A DNA stretch of 64,000 nt from Bin87 sp965220265 (lineage in GTDB: Bacteria > Chloroflexota > Dehalococcoidia > Lucifugimonadales > UBA3495), in contig CBDCPM010000004.1 of the NCBI GenBank assembly GCA_965220265.1, forward strand, positions 186,001-250,000, written 5' to 3'. Made by a program: the position numbers and the translations under genes. Of the stretch, positions 25,880 through 33,376 are shown in pieces. Positions within the stretch are counted from its first letter, which is position 1; each line of letters opens with the position of its first letter. The notes under the pieces were generated by a model that saw only the letters and a program-made list of their open reading frames with translations, was not told the origin of the DNA and did no database searches.

Positions 25880-26467
25880 CTACGCCGTGTATTGGGACAG
25901 GACCCGTTCGCGGCGGCGACGGTACTCATCGGACAGCAAACCCATCGCGAAGGAATCGTACCAATTGCCGTCTTTCCTATGGGTACGGCGCAAGTGTCCT
26001 TCGAGTACGAAACCCAAGTGTCGGAACATCTGCAGCGCGTGCTCGTTGTACTCCGGAACGTCCACCCAGATGCGGTGGAGCTCAAGGTTGTCGAAAGCTT
26101 CATCCAGAAGGGTAATCAGGGCCGAGGTCCCGTAGTGGTGATGCCAAAGATCCTTGCGGCCGATCAAGATAAAGAGTTGCGCTTCTTCAAGAGGCCATTC
26201 GACCAGCAACTGGCCCTCGCCGATATGAGCCTCGTCACTGGCGTAGATGGAGTAAACGCGTCGCTCGTCCTGATTGAACGTCTGATTCCACGTCGCTTCA
26301 TCGGCGTCCTGGATCGATTCGGGCGCATAACCGATGTGGAGGGCGTGCCCGTCGGAATCATCGTTGCCATACCATAACGAACTCACTTCGGGATCGCGCA
26401 GCCAATCGCGGATACGGGAGACATCTTCTCGGGAAATGTCTGAGGTAAGGCTAATTGTTGGGAACAT
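25880..26467 (-). CDS. GNAT family N-acetyltransferase
   Basis: 195 aa of RimJ/RimL-like type: LFILIGRKDLWHHHYGTSALITLLDEAF contains the acetyl-CoA-binding region, and LHRIWVDVPEYNEHALQMFRHLGFVLEGHLR is the typical end of the fold. Substrate not predictable. ATG 26467 has AGGAGG 7 nt upstream. It starts the GNAT/kinase-like/rhomboid run. In the AT-rich leader (26470-26570) TATAAT and TATAAA words occur, but no -35 is well placed. Confidence 0.88.
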   Translation of the reverse strand: MFPTISLTSDISREDVSRIRDWLRDPEVSSLWYGNDDSDGHALHIGYAPESIQDADEATWNQTFNQDERRVYSIYASDEAHIGEGQLLVEWPLEEAQLFILIGRKDLWHHHYGTSALITLLDEAFDNLELHRIWVDVPEYNEHALQMFRHLGFVLEGHLRRTHRKDGNWYDSFAMGLLSDEYRRRRERVLSQYTA

Positions 26468-26591
26468 ATACCGGCCTCCTAGGACTGCAATGGTAATAAT
26501 TGTCCGATCTTCGGGGGGCCAAATTTATACAAGGAATTACCTGGATTATAACACGGTGAGTACGGGTGGTACGGGTAGAGCATAGGCCAGA

Positions 26592-26631
26592 AACGGAAGA
26601 GGGGCGAACTGACGTTCGCCCCTCTTCCGTT
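26592..26631 (-). terminator. terminator hairpin after DAHP synthase
   Basis: A perfect 18-bp inverted repeat (26592-26609 with 26614-26631, loop of 4) followed on the minus strand by TTTCTGG. It lies 25 nt after the DAHP synthase stop. Between it and the GNAT start (26468-26591) I see no gene. Confidence 0.8.
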
Positions 26632-26655
26632 AGGATGGCTGCGCGAGTCGGGATA

Positions 26656-27729
26656 CTAATCTGCGGGTACGGCGACTTCGCTACCCAGGGATTCGTAGGC
26701 CCATTCGAGCAGGTCGACGGTATCGTCCCAACCGATGCAGGAGTCGGTGATGGAGATGCCGTACTCCAGTTCGGACGGGTCCGCACCGAGCTTCTGGGCG
26801 CCAGCGTTGATGTTGCTTTCAAGCATGACCCCGATGAGATCGGAGTTGCCGGCCAACCGCTGCTGGAGAACGTCCCGGAAGGCAATGTGCTGGCGGGTGT
26901 GGTCCTTGTTGGAATTGCCGTGGCTGCAATCCACCACTATGGACGAAGGGGCGCCGGACTTGCGGAGAGCGTCCGCGGCGGCGGAGATGGAGCGGGCGTC
27001 GAAGTTGGTGCCGCTCCGACCGCCGCGCATGACCAGGTGGCAGTTGCGGTTGCCCCGGGTCTCCACGATGGAGGCCTGGCCATCGTGGTCGATGCCGAGG
27101 AACGCCTGGGGGGTGCGGGCGGCGACGAGAGCATCCACGGCGGTCTGGGGGTCGCCGTCGGTCCCATTCTTGAAGCCGACAGGCATCGACAGGCCGGAAG
27201 CCATTTGGCGATGGATCTGGCTCTCAGTGGTGCGCGCGCCGATGGCGGCCCAGGTGACGAGGTCGGAGACGTACTGGGGCACGATGGGATCGAGGAATTC
27301 AGTGGCGGAACTCAGGCCGGTTTCCGCGATCTCCACCAGGAGCTGGCGGGCACGATGGAGGCCGTCTTCGATCTGGTAGGTGTCGTTGAGGTTAGGGTCG
27401 TAGATAAGGCCCTTCCAACCGACGGTGGTGCGAGGTTTTTCGAAATACACACGCATCACAATCATGATTCGGTCGCTGAGCCGGTCGGCGAGGGGCTTGA
27501 GACGGGCCGCGTAGTCGAGTGCGCCCGACTGGTCGTGAATAGAGCAAGGACCGACGATAACCGCAAAGCGCTCGTCCTCACCGTTCAGCACGTTCGCCAG
27601 TTGGCGGCGGCTATCGAGCACCACCTCCTCGGCTTTTCCGGTAAGAGGAATACGAGCTTCCAATTCCGACGGCTTGATCAGTGCATTGTTACTCATCACG
27701 TTAACGTCTTTTGCCGGTGAGATTGCCAT
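26656..27729 (-). CDS. aroF: 3-deoxy-7-phosphoheptulonate synthase, class I (DAHP synthase)
   Basis: Condenses PEP and erythrose 4-phosphate, the first step to aromatic amino acids. 357 aa of the AroF/G/H type: AVIVGPCSIHD, RVYFEKPRTTVGWKGLIYDP, VGFKNGTDG, RGGRSGTNFD and VVDCSHGNSNKDH, plus SNINAGAQ. AGGAGG is 8 nt before the ATG at 27729. The gene is preceded by its own promoter, a Tyr/Phe-rich leader peptide and an intrinsic terminator (27775-27981), implying control by Tyr/Phe supply. Which feedback-isozyme it corresponds to cannot be told, so the symbol is provisional. Confidence 0.95.
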   Translation of the reverse strand: MAISPAKDVNVMSNNALIKPSELEARIPLTGKAEEVVLDSRRQLANVLNGEDERFAVIVGPCSIHDQSGALDYAARLKPLADRLSDRIMIVMRVYFEKPRTTVGWKGLIYDPNLNDTYQIEDGLHRARQLLVEIAETGLSSATEFLDPIVPQYVSDLVTWAAIGARTTESQIHRQMASGLSMPVGFKNGTDGDPQTAVDALVAARTPQAFLGIDHDGQASIVETRGNRNCHLVMRGGRSGTNFDARSISAAADALRKSGAPSSIVVDCSHGNSNKDHTRQHIAFRDVLQQRLAGNSDLIGVMLESNINAGAQKLGADPSELEYGISITDSCIGWDDTVDLLEWAYESLGSEVAVPAD

Positions 27730-27774
27730 CTGTTTGTCCTCCTGACGGGTACCGAATGCGAGGGGCCGATCTGT

Positions 27775-27814
27775 CCAACAAAAAGGACTTCAGCCTGCGT
27801 CCGGCTGAAGTCCT
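27775..27814 (-). terminator. intrinsic terminator/attenuator ahead of DAHP synthase
   Basis: Minus strand 12-bp perfect stem (27803-27814 with 27784-27795, loop of 7) followed by TTTTTGTT. It lies 23 nt after the stop of the leader peptide and 45 nt before the DAHP synthase ATG, so it would block the structural gene unless antitermination occurs. Confidence 0.88.
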
Positions 27815-27837
27815 GCCAAAGTGGTTGTCACCAAGTT

Positions 27838-27942
27838 TTATCGGGCTTCCAACACCGGAATTAGGCTGACCGTGTTGCGGTAAGCGTAAAAGTAGAATGG
27901 GCGATAATACCCGGGGACGATTTGGCGGCAGGCGGTGCTCAT
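27838..27942 (-). CDS. Tyr/Phe-rich leader peptide of DAHP synthase
   Basis: A 34-codon frame, ATG 27942 to TAA, that begins only 10 nt after a promoter -10 and ends shortly before the attenuator. Its middle reads GYYRPFYFYAYRN: five Tyr and two Phe codons within eleven, exactly the regulatory amino acids for a DAHP synthase. This is the layout of a ribosome-mediated attenuation leader: stalling at Tyr/Phe codons when charged tRNA is scarce would favour read-through. The leader seems to be translated from a nearly leaderless mRNA. I could not securely identify the competing antiterminator stem. Confidence 0.8.
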   Translation of the reverse strand: MSTACRQIVPGYYRPFYFYAYRNTVSLIPVLEAR

Positions 27943-27952
27943 TTCGAAAAAA

Positions 27953-27981
27953 ATGCTACTCCCGTCATACTGCGTTGTCAA
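27953..27981 (-). promoter_or_regulatory. promoter of DAHP synthase leader
   Basis: Minus strand TTGACA (27976-27981), spacer of 17 nt, TAGCAT (27953-27958). The predicted start of transcription is within 1-4 nt of the leader-peptide ATG. It lies in the gap after trpA. Confidence 0.75.
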
Positions 27982-28043
27982 CGGGGGAAAGCGGCATATT
28001 GGGGGATATTGCCGTTCATCAAGCGCGGGGGCCCGAGCCAAGC

Positions 28044-28862
28044 CTACAGAGGCCGTCCGGCGAGTTCCGCGACGACGCTGGCTCCACGATTGGCCGCCTG
28101 CTCATCGGGCCCATCAGCCAGGGCGCGCACGAGGGCGCTACCGACCACCGCAGCGTCGGCTTTCTTACCGACGTCAAGGACGTGTTCGCGGCGCGATATC
28201 CCAAACCCGACTGCGATCGGGAGGTCCGTGTACTGGCGGACACGGTCGACAAGGTCCAGACCACGGTCGGATACCTCGGAACGAGCACCGGTGATTCCCA
28301 CGACGCTGATGCAGTAGACGAAGCCGCCGCCGAGAGTGATCGACCTCTCGATGCTGTCGTCGGTGCTGGTCGGAGCGAGCAAAGGGATCAGACGGACACC
28401 GTAGGGGTCGAGTTCGTACACGAGGGCATCGGCTTCGGAGCTGGGGAGATCTATGATGATCAGGCCGTCGACGGTTGCCTCGGAGCACGCGGCGGCGAAC
28501 TCCTTCAGCCCAAAGGACATGACCGTGTTGTAGTAGCCCATCAGAATGAGAGGGGTGTCACCGACCTGGGGGCGGAGAGCGGCCGCGGTATCCAGGCAAT
28601 CCTGGGCGGTAACACCGTTTTGGAGAGCCACGTAGCTGGACGCCTGGATCACCGGACCTTCGCCGATGGGATCACTGAAGGGTATGCCCAACTCGACGGC
28701 GTCGGCGCCGGCCTCGACCAGACGAGGCACGACGTCGAGGGCGGCGTTTTTGTAGGGATGACCGACGGTGACGAACACCACCAAGCCGGGGCGGCTCTCG
28801 GCCTTTATGGCGGCGAACTTGGCGGCGATGCGATCTGGGCGGGTTGCGGTCTGGGTGGACAT
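28044..28862 (-). CDS. trpA: tryptophan synthase alpha chain
   Basis: Cleaves indole-3-glycerol phosphate to indole and glyceraldehyde 3-phosphate; needs TrpB, not in the window. 272 aa TIM barrel: VELGIPFSDP with the catalytic Glu, LILMGYYNTVMSFG, GLIIIDLPSSEA and CISVVGITGARS. Oddity: the catalytic Asp of the DGP motif is Glu (GEGPVIQ). A possible promoter TGGACA-17-TAGTCT lies upstream. ATG 28862 is preferred; GTG 28871 is in frame. It is followed by the separate promoter and attenuator of DAHP synthase. Confidence 0.93.
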   Translation of the reverse strand: MSTQTATRPDRIAAKFAAIKAESRPGLVVFVTVGHPYKNAALDVVPRLVEAGADAVELGIPFSDPIGEGPVIQASSYVALQNGVTAQDCLDTAAALRPQVGDTPLILMGYYNTVMSFGLKEFAAACSEATVDGLIIIDLPSSEADALVYELDPYGVRLIPLLAPTSTDDSIERSITLGGGFVYCISVVGITGARSEVSDRGLDLVDRVRQYTDLPIAVGFGISRREHVLDVGKKADAAVVGSALVRALADGPDEQAANRGASVVAELAGRPL

Positions 28863-28992
28863 AGGTGGCACTCGGGAAAGTTTGGAGTATGACTAGACTA
28901 TCCTACGGGCCGGCGGGTGTCCAGACAGCGCGATTGTGCACGGGGGCCCGCCGATTGGAGCAACCATCATTGGGTTGATAGCGGCCCAGGCG

Positions 28993-29757
28993 CTAAAGGC
29001 GCAACCATACGCTGAGCACGGCGACCAGGTTCTGGGCAGCGTGGACAGCGATGCAGGGCCAAAGGGAGCCCGTCCGCAGGTACAGGAAGCCCAGCAACAA
29101 GCCCGTAACGAAAACAGGCAGCAGCAAAGCCGGCGCCAGGTGCAGGGCGGCGAACACTGCGGAAGATAGGACTAGGGCAGGCGCGAAACCCCAACGATTG
29201 GCGAGACCTTGCAGTACGAATCCACGGAAGAACACTTCCTCGGCAATTGGGGTCCAAACCGCCAAGGCCAGGGCGCTGAGAACGACCCAGCCTCCGGGCA
29301 GCAAAAGGCCTTCTGGTAGTTCGGGGGGCATCAAGAAGTCCCAACCCAACGCCATCCCGGTCATGGTGTACAACTGGGCGAATCCGAGGCTGCAGACTAT
29401 CGCGACCACTGCCAGCAACGTCGTAACGGGGTACGAAATGGAGGGTCTGGTGAACCCCACCAGCATCAACGGGGGCGGCCAGGAACGGATACCGAGGAGC
29501 CACACGAGGACGACCTGGAGGATGCCCAAGGCGGTCGCGGAAACTACGGCGGCGATAGCCAGGGGAATTACCAGTGCCACCGACGCGGTCAGGACAGCCG
29601 TGGGTACGAGGGCCATTATCCCGAAGGCGGGTTGCCAGACCCCCCATCGGGGCGCACCCGGCGCAATGGATGCGGGTGCAATAACCGTCTGACAAGTCGG
29701 ACATTCCGAAACTCCGGTGGAAATCTCGGAGCCGCAATGGGTGCAGAACAATTGCAT
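28993..29757 (-). CDS. CPBP family intramembrane metalloprotease with N-terminal zinc ribbon
   Basis: 254 aa. The N-terminus has two CxxC knuckles (CTHC, then CPTC) forming a zinc ribbon. About six membrane helices follow, with the CPBP/CAAX protease motifs EEVFFRG, FAALHL and HAAQN giving the Glu, His and His/Asn ligands. Substrate unknown; bacterial homologues include bacteriocin-immunity and prenyl-protein processing-like proteins. It is upstream of trpA but probably independently expressed. Confidence 0.88.
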   Translation of the reverse strand: MQLFCTHCGSEISTGVSECPTCQTVIAPASIAPGAPRWGVWQPAFGIMALVPTAVLTASVALVIPLAIAAVVSATALGILQVVLVWLLGIRSWPPPLMLVGFTRPSISYPVTTLLAVVAIVCSLGFAQLYTMTGMALGWDFLMPPELPEGLLLPGGWVVLSALALAVWTPIAEEVFFRGFVLQGLANRWGFAPALVLSSAVFAALHLAPALLLPVFVTGLLLGFLYLRTGSLWPCIAVHAAQNLVAVLSVWLRL

Positions 29758-29922
29758 TACAACAGCGTTATCGTGGACGGAGCCCGCAAGTTGGACGAAT
29801 CAGTATAGAGCACGGTCAGGATTGCCCGGGCTGTGGATAGGCTCACCGGTAGCAAGTTTGTCATCGCGACCAGTGTAGCGACGCATCAGTCCCATCGCCT
29901 GGAAGACGTCGCCTCCGCCGAC

Positions 29923-29976
29923 GAGATTGCCGCGCTTCGCTCGCAATGGCAAGGGAAATGGCACTCACAATGACAG
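29923..29976. repeat. dispersed repeat element related to the 5-kb tandem repeats
   Basis: Begins GAGATTGCC, continues with CGCTTCGCTCGCAATGG and ends CACAATGACAG, closely matching the 5' part of the repeats at 5039 onward. It lies in a 500-bp gene-free stretch (29758-30259) that otherwise holds only the amidase promoter; I found no tRNA or ORF there. Confidence 0.65.
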
Positions 29977-30179
29977 TTTGAATGCAAGTGGGTACGCGTC
30001 AATTTAAATGGGGCTTGGCGCAGGGTGAGCCCGTTTTCGGACTGGTGGTTTCAGGCGCGGCAAGGGACCTGTCCACCTTTCGCCTCGACTGAAAAATATC
30101 GCGTGGGCACCGGCTTTCACGGGAACGGCGGGGGTGGGTTCGACGCAATGGAACGGGCCTGTCGGTACGCCGGTCCCAT

Positions 30180-30208
30180 TTGCCAACTGGGGCACGTTGG
30201 GCCATAAT
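30180..30208 (+). promoter_or_regulatory. promoter of GatC-like/amidase pair
   Basis: TTGCCA (30180-30185), 17-nt spacer, CATAAT (30203-30208); five of six matches to each sigma70 box. Predicted transcription start near 30215, about 45 nt before the ATG of the small subunit. Confidence 0.72.
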
Positions 30209-30259
30209 CGCGGATGCCCGTCTGGACAGCAGATCATGCCAATATTGCGGGGAGAGCTA

Positions 30260-30487
30260 ATGGTCACAGCTTCCAATTCACCAGGGTTTGAAGAGGGGAT
30301 TCTCCGCATGGCCCAAACGATGGGTTTGGACGTGTCGGACGAGGAACGGGGCAAAGACCTCGTGCGCCGGGTGAGTTTGATGCGCGAAGGGTTAGCCCGT
30401 CTCTACGAAATTGACGTGTCTGGCGCCGAAGCTCCCTCGGCTTTCATTCCATCGACGCACCAAGAAGCCACGCCCGGCAGGGATTAG
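30260..30487 (+). CDS. AtzG/GatC-like small amidase partner
   Basis: A 75-aa helical protein: GILRMAQTMGLDVSDEERGKDLVRRV, then LARLYEIDVSGAEAPSAFIPS. The pattern of a helix with GL, a heptad region and a C-terminal acidic-to-Phe-Pro tail fits GatC/AtzG (DUF4089-like). GatC and AtzG wrap around and stabilise a GatA/AtzE-type amidase, the very next gene (3-nt gap). Start ATG 30260 follows GGGGAG. Homology is proposed from layout and context, not from strong sequence identity. Confidence 0.72.
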   Translation: MVTASNSPGFEEGILRMAQTMGLDVSDEERGKDLVRRVSLMREGLARLYEIDVSGAEAPSAFIPSTHQEATPGRD

Positions 30488-30490
30488 ACC

Positions 30491-31903
30491 ATGGCAGGCA
30501 ACGAGCTGCATTACATGTCGGCCTGGGAACTGTCCGGCCTGATTCAGAGCCGCGAAGTATCGCCGGTCGAGATCGTGGATGCGTGCCTGGCCAGGATCGA
30601 AGAGACCGAGCCGACGCTCAACTCGTTCATCACCCTGATGCCCGAACAGGCGAGGGACGCGGCACGGCGAGCCGAGGCTGAGATCGGAAGGGGGAATTAC
30701 CGCGGGCCGTTGCACGGTATTCCGGTGGGGTTGAAGGACCTGTTCAACACGGCGGGGGTCAAGACTACGTCGGGAACGCGGGTCTACGACAACTACCTGC
30801 CTGAAGAAGACTGCACGGTTGCGGCCAGATTCAGCCAGGCCGGCGCGATATTGCTGGGCAAACTGAACATGCACCCGCTGGCGTTTGGACCTACGGGGGA
30901 GAACGGCGATTACGGGCACATGCACAACCCGTGGAATCCGGAGCGGATCACCGGCGGTTCCAGCGGCGGGAGCGGGTCGGCGACGGCGGCTGGACAATGC
31001 ACGATCACCATGGGCAGCGACACCGGCGGCAGCGTGCGGATTCCGGCGGCGCTGTGCGGGATAGTGGGCCTGAAACCGACCTATGGGAGAGTGAGCCGGG
31101 CCGGATTGACCCCGTTGTCCTGGTGCCTGGACCATCCGGGGCCGATGGTACGCACCGTGGAAGATGCGGCGTTGACCATGAACATCATTGCAGGGCATGA
31201 CCCTCGCGATCATGCGACGTCGGACGCTGCGGTGCCCGACTACACGACGGCATTGACCGGCGACATCCGCGGATTGCGCATCGGCGTGGTGAGGGAATAT
31301 TTCGAAACCGAAATCGACCCTGCCGTGGCGACACTGACGCATCAGGCGATAGCAGTTTTGGGAGAACTCGGCGCGGAGATCGTGGAAGTCTCCCTGCCGC
31401 TCTACGATTATGCCCAGCCCATCAGCAATGCCATCCTCAGCGCCGAGGCGACAGCCGCGCACCGGGATCTCCTGCTAAGCGACGGAGACAAGCTATACCC
31501 CCAGGTTCGTGATCGGCTGGAAGAAGGGCTTTTCATCTCGGCCGCGGAATACCTGAGGGCGCAACAAGCCAGGCAGGTCTTCTGCCGGCAGGTGGCGGAC
31601 CTGTTGGACAACGTTGACTTGCTGGCGGGACCGGTGGAGCCGGTAACGGCCCCGAAGATCCTGGAGCGGCGCATCGAGATCGGCGGGGAGTCGCTGCCGG
31701 CGGTGCCGATGCTGACGAAGTACACGCGGGTCTACAACATCACCGGGTCGCCGGCAATTTCGGTCCCGTGCGGATTTGCGCCGGATGGACTGCCTGTTGG
31801 CCTACACCTGGCGGGCCGAAACTTTGACGAACTGACGGTGCTGCGTGCCGCGTACGCGTACCAGCAGGCGACGGACTGGCACGCTCAGCGGCCTCCGCTG
31901 TAG
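30491..31903 (+). CDS. amidase (GatA/AtzE family)
   Basis: A 470-aa amidase-signature enzyme. VGLKDLFNTAG carries the catalytic Lys, GGSSGGSGSATAAGQ the cis-Ser, and TMGSDTGGSVRIPAALCG the nucleophile Ser; VGLKPTYGRVSRAGL follows. No GatB lies nearby, so a role in Gln-tRNA transamidation is unlikely; hydrolysis of a small amide, as by AtzE on carboxybiuret, is more probable. It is coupled to the GatC-like gene upstream, and a HAD gene follows after 55 nt. Confidence 0.9.
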   Translation: MAGNELHYMSAWELSGLIQSREVSPVEIVDACLARIEETEPTLNSFITLMPEQARDAARRAEAEIGRGNYRGPLHGIPVGLKDLFNTAGVKTTSGTRVYDNYLPEEDCTVAARFSQAGAILLGKLNMHPLAFGPTGENGDYGHMHNPWNPERITGGSSGGSGSATAAGQCTITMGSDTGGSVRIPAALCGIVGLKPTYGRVSRAGLTPLSWCLDHPGPMVRTVEDAALTMNIIAGHDPRDHATSDAAVPDYTTALTGDIRGLRIGVVREYFETEIDPAVATLTHQAIAVLGELGAEIVEVSLPLYDYAQPISNAILSAEATAAHRDLLLSDGDKLYPQVRDRLEEGLFISAAEYLRAQQARQVFCRQVADLLDNVDLLAGPVEPVTAPKILERRIEIGGESLPAVPMLTKYTRVYNITGSPAISVPCGFAPDGLPVGLHLAGRNFDELTVLRAAYAYQQATDWHAQRPPL

Positions 31904-31958
31904 TCCGGTTACGCGAGCCAAGAATTATGCTCCCACAACGGGAGGAACCGTAAGCGAC

Positions 31959-32720
31959 GTGACTACAATAAACGCCGTAACCTTCGACCTGTGGCAGACG
32001 CTGATCCTGGACAACCGGGAACTGGGCCAACAACGAGCGCAAGTTCGCTTGGACGGCGCCCGTGAATTGCTGGCCGAGCAGGGGATCCACCAAGACCCGG
32101 ATCACATCCGAGAAGCCTATCGGGCGTGCTACCGAGCATGCCGGGCGGTTCGTAACGACAACGTGGACGTGAGTTTCCGCGAGCAAGTGGAGATCTTCGT
32201 CAACCTGATTGAAGATGGCTTGGTTGGGCGTTTGCCTGAGGCGACGGTTGCCGAGATCGAGAGGGTATACGCGGAGTCCTTCTTTGACTATCCTCCACGG
32301 TTTCACGAGGCGACGCAACGGACCCTGGAATCAGTCCGTGAAATGGGCCTGCGGATTGGCCTGATATCGAACACCGGAATGACGCCCGGGTATACGTTCA
32401 GGCAATTTTTGCAGCAACACGGGTTGGCGGACTATTTCCAGACGATGACCTTTTCCGACGAGGTTCTGTTAGCTAAGCCTTCGGATGAGATATTTCTGAT
32501 GACGATGGGCGCCCTGGAATCGAGCCCGGCAAGTACGATCCACGTGGGCGATCACGTAAGCAACGACGTGGTCGGAGCCAACCGAGTGGGGATGAAATCC
32601 GTTTGGATACGCGGGTTCTACGAGCCCGAGGACCCGGACGACCCGAATAGCAAAGCAGACGCCGAGGTTGACGACCTGTCAGGCGTAGCGGCGGCCATAC
32701 GGGATCTCGTCATCGGCTAA
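31959..32720 (+). CDS. HAD family hydrolase
   Basis: 253 aa with the HAD motifs: VTFDLWQTL (motif I, where the second Asp is replaced by Trp-Gln as in haloacid dehalogenase-like and related members), LISNTG (motif II), a Lys in LLAKPSDEIF (III), and HVGDHVSNDVVGA (IV). A helical cap spans about residues 25-100. GTG 31959 is used because conserved motif I begins nine codons on; GGAGG lies 13 nt upstream. Substrate unknown. Confidence 0.88.
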   Translation: MTTINAVTFDLWQTLILDNRELGQQRAQVRLDGARELLAEQGIHQDPDHIREAYRACYRACRAVRNDNVDVSFREQVEIFVNLIEDGLVGRLPEATVAEIERVYAESFFDYPPRFHEATQRTLESVREMGLRIGLISNTGMTPGYTFRQFLQQHGLADYFQTMTFSDEVLLAKPSDEIFLMTMGALESSPASTIHVGDHVSNDVVGANRVGMKSVWIRGFYEPEDPDDPNSKADAEVDDLSGVAAAIRDLVIG

Positions 32721-32791
32721 CACTAAAGTCGAGCGACCTTCCACCGAGTCGGAACCCGCCCGGGGATCGACCGGGCGCAAGGAGCACAACC

Positions 32792-33367
32792 TTGTTCCAG
32801 GAACTCAGCGGCGGACCGCTTCCAAACGGGCGGTATCCGGACATCACCCTGGCCATATTTCCGCACCTGAAGGAATTCATGGTGGTAGACACCCGGGGGC
32901 CGTCCGCGGAAGTCCGGCTACTGTCCACGGAAGAAGTGTTCAACGACGAATACTACCGCACCGTGGAGAGTGAATTCGCCAGCGCTTTGCGAGAGGGCGG
33001 AGATCTGCCATTCCTGCACCTGATGCACTTGCCCAACCAGGTGGACGATATCGTGCGCGGAGTGGCGATGCACTGCATCCTGGAGCGGCTTGGAGTGGAC
33101 TACCACGACGAAGACAAAATGCCGGAGGTGGTGGTGTTCGTTATTTCGGGGCCGACGCTGGCGATTCCCACCGAACAAGTTGTTGCGGGGTTTTCGGAGA
33201 TGCTGTCGGACAAGTTGGACAGCACTGACGTTGATCGCTGGTCCGCGGAGCTGAGCAGGTTGATCCAGCAGGAAAGCAAGGCGTTTCCGGCCGCCGGGGA
33301 AGCGCTCGGCGAAACAATGACCGAGGAATCCCTTGACCCGTACTACATCTGGCAAAATCGGAATTGA
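32792..33367 (+). CDS. uncharacterised protein, 191 aa
   Basis: I do not recognise a family. A TTG start with AAGGAG 7 nt upstream. It is soluble, acidic, and begins FQELSGGPLPNGRYPD; it has HLMHLPNQVDDIVRG and VVVFVISGPTLAIP, and ends DPYYIWQNRN. It lies 9 nt ahead of the LLM oxidoreductase, in the same apparent transcript as the HAD gene, so it is a real expressed gene by arrangement. Confidence 0.6.
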   Translation: MFQELSGGPLPNGRYPDITLAIFPHLKEFMVVDTRGPSAEVRLLSTEEVFNDEYYRTVESEFASALREGGDLPFLHLMHLPNQVDDIVRGVAMHCILERLGVDYHDEDKMPEVVVFVISGPTLAIPTEQVVAGFSEMLSDKLDSTDVDRWSAELSRLIQQESKAFPAAGEALGETMTEESLDPYYIWQNRN

Positions 33368-33376
33368 GGAAGAACT

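Noticed and set aside
26470..26570. Strong promoter for the GNAT gene
   Set aside because: TATAAT and TATAAA words are present but no -35 or extended -10 is placed correctly.
29758..30259. Possible tRNA or small RNA gene in the 500-bp gap (a GGGTTCGAC word)
   Set aside because: No acceptor or anticodon stem could be built around it.
30392..31462. Minus-strand 356-codon frame
   Set aside because: Antisense to the amidase, whose catalytic Lys and Ser motifs are on the plus strand.
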